64,000 bases of DNA from Scenedesmus sp. ARA3 (taxonomy: Eukaryota > Chlorophyta > Chlorophyceae > Sphaeropleales > Scenedesmaceae): the NCBI GenBank assembly GCA_004335835.1, contig RWJK01001062.1, positions 25,962-89,961 on the forward strand, in the 5' to 3' direction. Both the position numbers and the translations under genes were made by a program. The notes beneath the pieces are model-generated. The model searched no databases. It had not been told where the DNA came from and saw only the letters and a program-made list of their open reading frames with translations. Positions 55,685-64,000 of the stretch are shown here, piece after piece. How positions within the stretch are numbered: position 1 is the first letter of the stretch; every line of letters begins with the position of its first letter.

Positions 55685-57129
55685 AGGGTACACAATGCTG
55701 CCTACCGGCAGGCGCTGCAGCAGCAGCCTCTGGCACACAGCAGGGCCGAGAGCCGGGGTCATCCTGCAGACAGCAGCAGCGGCAGCAAATTGTTAGGTCA
55801 CCTGCATATGTTGGTATGAAATATCAGCATCACAAGTTGCCAGATGACAAATCGCAACACGACATTTTCACAACATGTTGAGCTGCAGCTGAGGTGTGTT
55901 GATGTTCAAGCGCAGCGCTGAAGCACGTGCTCACCTGTCAAAGAATGGAAGTCGCTGCAGCAGCTTCCAAACAGGCTGAGCTGTCTCTGGCTTGAGCCGC
56001 CACTCGTGCTGCTGCTGTTGATTATGTTGATGCTGCTGCTGCTGCTGTGTAGTCTGCTGGCAGTCCTCCACCACCTGCAAGGAAAAGGAGGGGAAGCAGA
56101 CCATAAACACAGCAAAACAGCAGACACACTGGCAGCTGCACCACTCCATTGCCAGCCTAAGAGGTGCAATCACATTGCTATATGGCTGTGCTGATTGCTC
56201 TGTTTGCAACTTAACATGCAGCAATGAAACATAGATGGAGGGGCTGTGTGCAGGTTTGACTCAAACCTGAACTGACCTGTTTGAGCTGCTGTAGTGTTGC
56301 TGCTTCAAGATAGGACGCTGCACTTGGCGAGTGACTCTCGTTGCTTTGGACTTTGACTTGCTCCAGCTGCGCCAGCTCTTGCAGAAAATGCTCAAAGTGG
56401 TCAAAGCCACTGCTTCCAGGGCCATCAGCATCCCTAGCAGCTGCAGCTGCAGCTGTGTCAGCAGATAGCCACTGTGCAGGGAACTGATGTATGCTTCTGC
56501 TGTTGTGAAGCTGCTGCTGCTCAGCATCTGCTTGTGTCAACCCCTCTCCTGTGTTTAATATTAGTAGCTGCTGGTTGCTGTCGGCAGTACTGCAGCATGT
56601 GCAGCATCTGCAGCGGGGTCTGCTGTACACTGCTTGTACTGGTGCTGCTGCATTGTCTTCAGGAAGTATTGCTTTATGCTCTATTCGAACACTCCTCAGC
56701 GCAACTGGGAGTGTGGGGCTGGGTTGGCAGTATATTGTGACCTCTGCTTGGTGCGTGCTGCTTCGCTGTTGGTGCTGCTTGTGCTGCTTGCAGGCGCTGA
56801 CTGGTGCTGCTTCAGGTTCGTTAGCAGTCCTCCTGCCATATAGACGCTGCGCAGTAGTGTTCTGTGGGGCAGGCCAACGAACGTTTGGTCACAACTCCGT
56901 CTAGGCATGTTGCTGCTTCGCAGTCCAGATGAACCAGCAAAGAAAGGATTGTCCTCCTCACCTGCTGTTGGGGACCTGCTGTCCAAGCTCTGTACAGCAG
57001 CTGCAGCTCTTCAGGTTCATGTCCGCTGCATAGAGCCTTCGAGAAAGTATTCAAAGCAGGCAGTTGAAACTGCAAGACGCTGTAGCCCGTTGCGATTGCA
57101 TCCTCGCGAGGGTCATCTTGCGAATCCAT
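52096..57129 (-). CDS. Cyclic-nucleotide-binding-domain-like protein with large homopolymer insertions
   Basis: Exons 57129-56962, 56543-56277, 56074-55935, 55763-54305 and 54024-52096 match in phase, and the protein ends DEDTGTMYIN. The start MDSQDDPREDAIATGY was chosen as the ATG just after the upstream gene's end; earlier in-frame ATGs exist. WKLLQRLPFFDR, then LLLQRLPVGSIVYPS and LVIVLAGGVVV follow the order of a cNMP-binding beta-roll, but about 20 Ser residues split the loop. SLPRHVENVLLQACSCQVLATGQVLQD looks like a second copy and LAAWNSLSIKQQLAPGNIIW a third. Much of the rest is Ser, Ala or Gln runs. The phosphate-binding cassette is not recognisable, so nucleotide binding is doubtful. 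Its role is unknown; protein scaffolding is possible. Confidence 0.6.
53905..53942. repeat. CTG run encoding poly-Gln
   Basis: About 12 CTG units on the plus strand read as CAG, hence Gln, in the last exon of the CNBD-like gene, just after NIIWQGV. Confidence 0.95.
55627..55684. repeat. CTG run encoding poly-Ser
   Basis: About 19 CTG units on the plus strand, read AGC on the minus strand, give the long Ser run between VGSIVYPS and the next beta-strand of the CNBD-like gene. Confidence 0.95.
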
Positions 57130-57545
57130 CCTGCAGCCACCCTGGTCGCTGCACGACATACTCAAAAGCTGCTTACAATATTTTTGAAGGTGTTCTCTGC
57201 TCGGGTGCATATACTGCGGACCAACGTACAAGCCCCTTGTAGCAGTGAGGTGACTAGGGTTTGGCATGCTGATGAGGGGGGCTCTGGAGCAAGCCGACGA
57301 TTGAACCAATGCTGAGCAACGTCTCTCACACAACCTCTCGGACCAGCATGCACTCGCCTTCACTGCTGCCCGCGTAAGCTGGGGCAGAGCATCCCATTCA
57401 ATGGCAATGATTGCCCGCGCCACGTGGAACATGCCATGATGGTGCACTTGCAATTGCACAAGCAATGCCATCTCACCACCACGACACCCCAACTACCAAA
57501 CATGGAATACGCAAGTACCACTCTTGAATTTTCACCAGATGCGCA

Positions 57546-57550
57546 GTTAC
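57546..57550 (-). terminator. TGTAA poly(A) signal of the hydrolase gene
   Basis: TTACA on the plus strand is TGTAA on the minus strand, about 25 bp beyond the stop at 57575-57577. That is the usual green-algal signal at a plausible distance. Confidence 0.5.
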
Positions 57551-57574
57551 AAGTCAACACAGGCGTTTGCAAGT

Positions 57575-58819
57575 CTACTTTGCTGCGGCTGCCTGCACAA
57601 AGAACGGCAGCAGCACCGGCAGCCCTTTGGCTATCAGGTGTGACATGCCAAGCACACACCAGCAGTGCGGTTCATCAGGCTCCACATGGTAGCGCAGCCG
57701 CACCCCTGGAGACACTGCCTTGGCGTGCTTCACAAACCTGCAGCCACAGCAGCAGCAGCAGCAACAGCAGCATGCCATTGACATTTTAGCATCATTGCCG
57801 TCTTTGGACTTGATTACGCCCCAAGATTCAAGGCAGCATGACCTTCAATTTTTCATCTCCATCATCTATCAGCTCACCGTGTGATGTCACGTGTCATGCC
57901 TTCACTGCCCCCCGCCACCACCAGCAACTCGCCCCCTGGCCGTACCAGGCCCTCAAACCCTGCCATGAAGATGGGTGAAACCAGGGGGTGCTCCAGCAGA
58001 GCAAGGTTCAGCGGCGTGGGCAGATACCGCCGATGCACTACAACAGCAGCGGCAACAGCAGCAGCAGCAGCAGACGTGGCAGGCGCATGGGTAGATGTGC
58101 AGATCAACTTGAGGTGGCTAGCCAGAGTGGTGCTGGTAGTATTCTTACAGCTGTATGAGGATGTTACTTGTACGGCTGTCATGTCCCTGCAGGCTAGCAC
58201 GACTTCAAAAGCAGGCCAGCAAACGCACTACATGGGAGCACATCTACATGTACAGGGTCAAAATGCAGCATGCAGCATGCAGCATGCAGCAATCGGCATG
58301 CAGTTGAAACCTACCGCCTGCGTCAGCGGCTTCGCTCTTTGTCACATAATCATATTTGAACAGCTTTGCAGCCTCAGCTGCAGGCAGCCCAAACACGCTG
58401 CTGCTGCTGAGGTCCACAGCGGGTGACACCAGCAGCGCAGCTGCAGGAGGGTGGAAGGGCACTGCAGCTGCGCTGCTGCTATTTGTCTTGGCAGCATCAT
58501 GGCTCGCTGCTGCTGTGAGTGTGGGGTCCAGGGAGCCTGCTGCTCGCTGGCGCATGTACTCCAGAGCAGCAATGCTCAGGTTGCCACCCGCTGAGTCACC
58601 ACCTGCGGTGCAGCAAGCGGGATTGGTATCAATCGTACACCATCAAGTCAATGCATGTCCAGCAAACATATGCATCCGGCACAATGGGTGGAGCTATCAT
58701 AGTGGCAAAATGTTGTAAAAAAGCGGCTGTCCGTGCAGTCAATACACGCATGCAGCCTCCACAGATTATTGCAATGCTGACGCATCGCAATGCGCTGTGT
58801 TACAGGCTGCTCAGGGCTC

Positions 58820-58875
<56 letters not shown>

Positions 58876-59412
58876 TTGCACACCACCCACCCAGCACTAT
58901 GCACTCGCTGCCTCCAAGCTGCTGTACCAGCCAGTCGTATGCAGCCACTGCCCCCAGCAGGCCTCCAGGGAAGCGCTGCTCAGGGGCCAGGGGGTAGCCC
59001 ACTAGTGCAACGGCAACAACAGCAGCAGCAGCAGCAGGGGCAGGAGCAACCATGTCCCCAACAGCATGAGCACAACTTGAACGAACATCGCTTTATTTGC
59101 TGTTGAATTATACGCCAACAAACTTCTGAGAACCTACAGCAGCACACAATAGTTGTTGCAACATCTAGCAAAAAATGCATGTGCGGCCGTCATGGGCACT
59201 TGATACTGTGCCATGCGTCAATTCCCCTACGATTCTAACTGCTGCTAGCTAGGGCAGTTGCACAGCTGAACAGCAACAGTTGAGGTTCATCAACTGACAG
59301 CGCCTCACCAGCAAAGATGCGCATGTGGATGCCCTGCTCTGCCAGGCGCTGCATCCATGTCTTGAAGGTGGGCCAATACATCAGCGGGTCACCACACACC
59401 CAGCCGCCACCT

Positions 59413-59446
<34 letters not shown>

Positions 59447-61312
59447 CAGAGGAGGCGGCGGCAATGGCAGCGTCCTGCATTTGTTTGCTCGACGTTTGCC
59501 TCAAAGGTGGCGGAGGAGGCGGCTGCTGCTGCTCAGCGCACCTAATAAGAATGCCATACGCCGCCACCAGCATCAAACACATGCAAATACATCAGAACCA
59601 GCGTGGGCCCAAGCTGCTGCTGCTGCTGCTGCTGCTGCAATTGAGCAAGCACCAAACACAGCATTCTGCTACAGTGTTTGTCCGATAGACCGTCTGCCGA
59701 TAGACTGTTTTCCTGCTTGCACCGCCCTTTAGGCTGTGCAAACGACCGTCGACCTCACTGAGAACGCTGCCTGTATACAGTTTACCGTCTTAGACCACCC
59801 TGTGGCCCTTGCAAGCTAGGGAGACGGTCTACTGGAAAAATACTGTATATGGAAGGAATGCCGCCATGCCCCACAGCCGCTCACCGTGCAGGTACAGCAG
59901 CACCAGTGCCCCCTTGGGCTTGTCAGGGCACTGCTCAGGCGGCAGCTCCACCCACCAGCTGTCACGCCAGCCTGGGGCCTGGGGGTGCAAAGGACACACA
60001 GAAAAACAGACAGGCATGTGCTCAAACAGTGAAAGCCTTTCTGTGAACATGAAACATGCGGCAGCAGACGAGTGCTCACGCAACTGAGGCATGCGCTCTG
60101 GTGGCGTGTGGCACCAATTCTGTTGCAGCACAGCTGCAGTACAGCTGCACAGGATTGAGCCGACATCCGTTGTATGCGACATCAACATGCTTCTATGGAA
60201 GCCTAAGCACTGCATGAACCCCCAGCCTTGTAGCTACACGTGGCTATAGGCAATACATTTGCTTGCAAGCGTCTGGAGACCTACAACGAGACGTCTGCGT
60301 GCCCAGCTTTGCTTGAAACAGCCTTGCAGGCACTACAAGCAGGCAGAAGAAGCTCTGCCAAGGAGAAGGCAGGGCAGGCAGTACACATGTTGCAATACCG
60401 TTAATGACAATAGTAACATACCTTGAATGTCGAGCAAGGCACGCGCGTCAGCAGCACCCCTGGAACCTCCTTGGCAGTGGCGCTCAGGATGGCGGCACGG
60501 CACTGCGGTATGCTGGCGTATTTGAATACCTGCCTGAAGAGCAGTAGCGTGAATTCCTGCAAGCAACAAAGACGTGCAGGCAGGGCGCAAGTTATAACAT
60601 GTTACAACATGCTGCAGGTGTGCGGCTGCACTTGTAGCTCCCACAGCAGCTGTGCGGTCAAGTTCCTGCAAGAGAGGCGGATGGGTGTGCGTTTCTTTTC
60701 TCTACTTAGATGGTTTCGCTCACAGGGCAAAGCAGCACACTGTAACGCTGCTGCGGGCCACAGCACCAATGTGTGGTGCTGGCCTGGACATTGCGCCACA
60801 GCACAGCACGTGCTAGTCGGAGTTTGGACACAACCAAAGCATTCCCGAACAGCCTGTGTTTCTGCCACTAAAACAGCTTGCCACCGAAGCACCACTGCTT
60901 GTTGGCATTAGCTGCCACTGTAATCTGCAGTGTGTGTGCCTGCAGCTGTGCCGCAGACACCTGCTCTGCAGGCCAGCCCATTGGGTGCTTGGTGCCCAGC
61001 GCTTTCCTGCAAGACAAACAGGCGCTGAGAACTCCAAGAGCCTGCTACTTGCAGCATGTACAGTGTGTGCAGAGTCGTCTAGGCGTGACCAGGTGACCAG
61101 GTGAAGCTTTCTGCGGTTGCTTGCCTGTACAAAAGCCGCATGCATGAAGTCCTGCTTGGAAAGGCACAGCATGCAACCTCTGTTGGGCCAGCTTGACGAA
61201 GCTGGTTGTCTGGATAAAGCCCACCCCACCTGTACAGCTGAGACAGCAGAAACTGCAGCGCTGCTGACGCCAGTGCGCTGTACAAGCGCATGCTGCTGAT
61301 TATGCCTGCCAT
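57575..61312 (-). CDS. Alpha/beta hydrolase of the hormone-sensitive-lipase family
   Basis: This is a predicted ester hydrolase of the HSL/steryl-acetyl-hydrolase type. Exons found are 61312-about 61230 (MAGIISSMRLYSALASAALQ), about 61008-60964, about 60664-60630, about 60556-60421, about 59980-59886, 59410-59309, about 59050-58876, 58602-58315, 58037-57878 and 57737-57575. The oxyanion motif HGGGW is split across the 59886/59410 junction (YLHG joined to GGWVCGDPLMY). The nucleophile is GDSAGGN at the start of 58602. The segment YPLAPEQRFPG is typical, and the probable acid and His are in EGMTRDITRF and HVEPDEPHCW. The hydrophobic N-terminus suggests a signal anchor. The acceptor of the 59050 exon is unclear. 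Confidence 0.82.
58822..58875. repeat. CAG run in a hydrolase intron
   Basis: About 17 CAG units on the plus strand (CTG in the sense of the gene) lie just inside the intron after the LGG exon, near its donor. Confidence 0.95.
59411..59446. repeat. Repeat forming the hydrolase exon acceptor
   Basis: CTGCAG plus CAG units on the plus strand read (CTG)n-CAG in gene sense, ending exactly at the acceptor of the HGGGW exon. A complementary run (CAG in sense) lies upstream in the same intron at 59610-59637. Confidence 0.9.
59686..59831. repeat. Short inverted-repeat element in a hydrolase intron
   Basis: TAGACCGTCT (59686-59695) is the exact complement of AGACGGTCTA (59822-59831). Further TAGACTG and GACCGTC variants lie between. 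It could be a small MITE; no target duplication is evident. Confidence 0.4.
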
Positions 61313-62234
61313 GGCTGGGCTGATAAGTGAGCTTGGTTGATACTGGTGTTACTGTGGTAGTGCTGTTCCTTTTGCTTTGCCGTATTGGATATGTCGAGGA
61401 TGATGGTGTATCTACAGCTGCGCCTTGAGGCATCGAGTGCAGAGTGGTGGAGTCATGAGCATGGCGGGGTAACTGGCAGTAGCACCAGCTAGGCGTTACA
61501 TTTTTCAGATATACAGACTCACGCAGCATGATCCGGGTTTGCTGAGGAGTTCGACTGATACGAGACTGGGGTCAGGGATGCGGCCTTTGAAGCGAGTGCC
61601 CGTACAGATTAGGGCTTAAGCTAATTCTGAACACTGCTTGTTAGTAGGACAACATTTATGTCTCTCTCTGTCGATTAAATTGTAAAACCCTGCGATTGCT
61701 ACACTCTCATCCAGACACAGACATTGTGCTGAAGCATCGCCAAGATCTTGAACATTCAACGGTGTCTGCAGCTTCTCACAAGCCGCGACATATCAGCTGT
61801 GCTGTTATTTTGTACGCACTCCTTTGCTAGCGGAGGCCTGAGTCTGGTGTCACTGCCCTTTCGCACACGTGCAACAGCAGCACCGGGCAGGCTACAGCAG
61901 TGTACGGCAGCTTTCAGGACAGCTACTTGCGGTACGTGACACTGAAGCTGTCTTACGAGGTGCTCCAGATGATATGCATCAGACTGACCTGCATCCTGGC
62001 TTCCCTGTTTGGTCCAGTCCTGAACTATGCACCAAGCGCTCGAGGTTCGTCCGTGCGTGCTGTTACATGCATAGGGGCGTATAAAAAGTGTTCAGGTAAC
62101 CCGTATGCGTGGAATGCGCAAGTGCTGCGAGGGTACTAGCACTGCAGTGACAAGGGCCTTTTTGTTTGACCCCCCTGCTTGTGTTCTTGCCAGGTACGCA
62201 GCCCTAATACAAACAAAACACAAAGATACTTCCT
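61313..62234. promoter_or_regulatory. Shared intergenic region, hydrolase and lipoxygenase (divergent)
   Basis: About 920 bp between divergent ATGs holds both promoters. A plus-strand exon-like frame from 61900 (YGSFQDSYLRYVTLKLSYEV, then a hydrophobic ICIRLTCILASLFG stretch) is unexplained. It may be an upstream exon, a remnant, or chance. Confidence 0.45.
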
Positions 62235-62539
62235 ATGGCAGCAGCACAAGGCGAAACTTCGTCAGCGTCCCTCGTCACCTGGACCGTAGAGATCGTGACA
62301 CACATCCCCGCCTATGAGTCCGACGATATGGGGCTTCACCTGACAGTGATAAGTCTGGAAGACACGCGGCAAGCATTTCAGCTGCAGGCCAGCGCCGAGC
62401 CGCAGGCAGTGCCACGTCAGGGGGCGGGAAACAAAGATCTGCCAGGACGCAAGGACACATTCGTTATCAAGCTGCCTGAAGGCTTCGAGCCAGCAGCAGT
62501 GCTGGTGCTGGACAAGTAAGAGAGCATTTCACCCAGGAA

Positions 62540-62574
<35 letters not shown>

Positions 62575-62835
62575 TAGGCACCACATTGCCTGCTGGCGCC
62601 ATGTGCCCTGCTGCTGCTTGACAAAGTCAGCCTGTGCTCGTACCTTAACAGTTGCTGCTGCCATCACTACGATGGCTGTCGCTTCTCATACGCTGCTTAA
62701 TGCTGCTGCTGTTCCCTGTATGCGCCTCATCTACTGCTGCTGCTGCTGCTGCTGCTGCCGCAGGGAGGATGCAGGCTGCAAGATGTTCCAGAAGGGCGGC
62801 AAGTTTTCGGAGCTGTTTCTCAAATGCTTGACCCT

Positions 62836-62880
<45 letters not shown>

Positions 62881-63170
62881 CAGCTTCCTTGCCAATACTT
62901 ACATCAGCACTGAGCAGGGCGCCCGGCAGTTTGTGCGGGATGACGCGCTCGACAACTCGGCATTTGCAAAAAAAAAAAACAAGGTGCTGGAAAGATTGAT
63001 GACTGAGGAGCTGCTGGAGCTGCGGGTGGGTGCATTAGTACTTGTTTACATCTGATTTTAGTTCAAAGTGTTGTATCATATAATTGAATTTCACAACATA
63101 TGTTTGGATGGCTGAGGAGCTGCTGGAGCTGCGGGTGGGTGCACTAGTACTTGTTCACATAAGATGTTGA

Positions 63171-63203
<33 letters not shown>

Positions 63204-63544
63204 TTGCTGTACATGTGCCTGAGATATTGAAATCAAACCACTGATGCTTGTTCACATTCGACGCTATATGCGCCTGCGAATGCAACGTCTGCGCTGCTCT
63301 CTTTGATTTACGATCTCAAACCGTGCACCCCACATGAACCTCTTGACCGCGCAGGGCAAGGGCAAGAACCAGGAGTATGCACGCAACAATCCACGCAAGG
63401 GCTCCGACCGCATCTACCGCTACGCAATGTACAATGACCTGGGCGGGGACGTCAGCGGGGACAAGCACAAGGGCAACGTCAGGCAGCCCCTGGGGGGCAG
63501 CAGCGAATTCCCCTACCCCAGGTATACCTGCTACTGCTTACGTA

Positions 63545-63581
<37 letters not shown>

Positions 63582-63937
63582 GCAGCCTGCAGCTCTCGGT
63601 TAACAGGGGTTTGGTTGCCATCTGCCCCTCTTTGCGCTGCTGCACAGATGGCACGGCTGGGCAGTGCCAGCCAACAAACCAACACCCCAATGCACACCCC
63701 TTTTCCATTTATGGCAGCAGCCGCAGGGCAGCTGCAGCGAAAACATGGATGCGAGCTGCTGGTCAACTGCAGCAGAAGAGCTGCGATACATTACCTAGCT
63801 ACTTCAGCTGCTGTATTGTGCAGTATGGCAGATTAAGGCCACGATACGATATATGTGCATAGTCCACTCAGCAAAGGTGCGGGAACCCCCTGCGCGCAAG
63901 GCTGCTGCATCCTCCTGCTGGATGAACACACAGCTCC

Positions 63938-64000
<63 letters not shown>
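62235..64000 (+). CDS. LOX: Lipoxygenase, 5' part of gene
   Basis: Lipoxygenases oxygenate polyunsaturated fatty acids, the first step to oxylipins. Exons are 62235-62515, 62764-63025 and 63355-63521, with matching phases; the gene runs off the right edge. Exon 1 is a PLAT/LH2-type beta-barrel (WTVEIVTHIPAYESDDMG, then FVIKLPEGFEPAAVLVLDK). Exon 2 has SFLANTYISTEQGARQFV and an inserted Ser run of 13. Exon 3 has SDRIYRYAMYNDLGGD and QPLGGSSEFPYPR, matching the conserved plant lipoxygenase segment before the iron-binding domain, which is outside the window. There is no obvious transit peptide at this ATG. The product might be cytosolic, or an upstream exon may be missing. Confidence 0.88.
62541..62572 (+). 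repeat. CAG run just after lipoxygenase intron 1 donor
   Basis: About 10-11 CAG units lie 25 bp inside intron 1. The complementary CTG run at 62734-62758 lies just before the acceptor of the same intron. Confidence 0.95.
62839..62879 (+). repeat. CAG/AGC run encoding poly-Ser in lipoxygenase
   Basis: About 13 AGC codons lie in exon 2 immediately before ISFLANTY. Known lipoxygenases have no such run here. Confidence 0.95.
63105..63155 (+). repeat. Echo of the end of lipoxygenase exon 2
   Basis: GCTGAGGAGCTGCTGGAGCT and GCGGGTGGGTGCACTAGTAC repeat 63003-63050 almost exactly, donor included. The copy lies about 100 bp into intron 2, and a CTG run follows at 63173-63201. Confidence 0.9.
63939..64000 (+). 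repeat. CTG run at the window edge
   Basis: About 20 CTG units (one CCG interruption) extend to the last base. By analogy with the other introns they probably lead to the next lipoxygenase acceptor. A CAG run at 63545-63588 lies at the start of the same intron. Confidence 0.9.

Noticed and set aside
61900..62139. First lipoxygenase exon
   Set aside because: Its hydrophobic sequence is not PLAT-like and no phase-consistent junction to 62235 was evident; listed only as an open observation.

Overview
This window is nuclear DNA from a unicellular green alga. The evidence is intron-rich genes with GTGAGT-like donors and CAG acceptors, TGTAA motifs behind stop codons, plastid-type N-termini, plant-type glutathione reductase and lipoxygenase, roughly mid-50s % GC by eye, and pervasive CTG/CAG trinucleotide runs. 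A Scenedesmaceae-like member of the Sphaeropleales would fit, but that placement is inference. I see no rRNA, tRNA, CRISPR array or bacterial-style operon.

Layout. 1-10521 (+): 3' part of a phosphatidylinositol 4-kinase alpha gene. 12217-13452 (+): single-exon Gln/Ala-rich protein. 13.7-18.5 kb: gene-poor, with one WD-repeat-like exon. 18553-19098: hAT-type MITE with an 8-bp target duplication. 19229-22689 (+): leucine-rich-repeat protein. 23455-25942 (+): GNAT acetyltransferase. 26392-33528 (+): glutathione reductase. 34616-36100 (-): 2'-5'-oligoadenylate-synthetase-like protein lacking its first catalytic Asp pair. 36324-37251 (+): small spliced gene of unknown function. 38088-44590 (-): exonuclease 1. 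45251-47453 (+): BAR-domain-like protein, divergent from EXO1. 49116-51640 (-): Cys-rich, probably secreted protein. 52096-57129 (-): cyclic-nucleotide-binding-domain-like protein with large homopolymer insertions. 57575-61312 (-): HSL-family alpha/beta hydrolase, divergent from 62235-64000 (+), the 5' part of a lipoxygenase.

The outstanding feature is not a gene but a habit of this genome. Introns of PI4K, GNAT, glutathione reductase, EXO1 and lipoxygenase are filled with partial, diverged tandem copies of the neighbouring exon ('exon echoes'), often with their own CAG acceptor and GTG donor, at 105-150 bp spacing. Gene models that skip every echo keep perfect codon phase (PI4K 16 visible exons; glutathione reductase 11 exons, 637 aa; EXO1 8 exons, 1361 aa), so the echoes are probably spliced out. 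Some arrays are nearly identical (109-bp period in the GNAT gene), others heavily decayed, so the window shows several ages of one process. Duplications also run past stop codons. A likely mechanism is tandem duplication of segments bounded by CAG/GTG, where each new copy is hidden inside an intron.

The genes do not form one pathway. Glutathione reductase, lipoxygenase and the hydrolase touch redox and lipid metabolism; PI4K, the BAR protein and the cNMP-binding protein touch membrane signalling; EXO1 is DNA repair.
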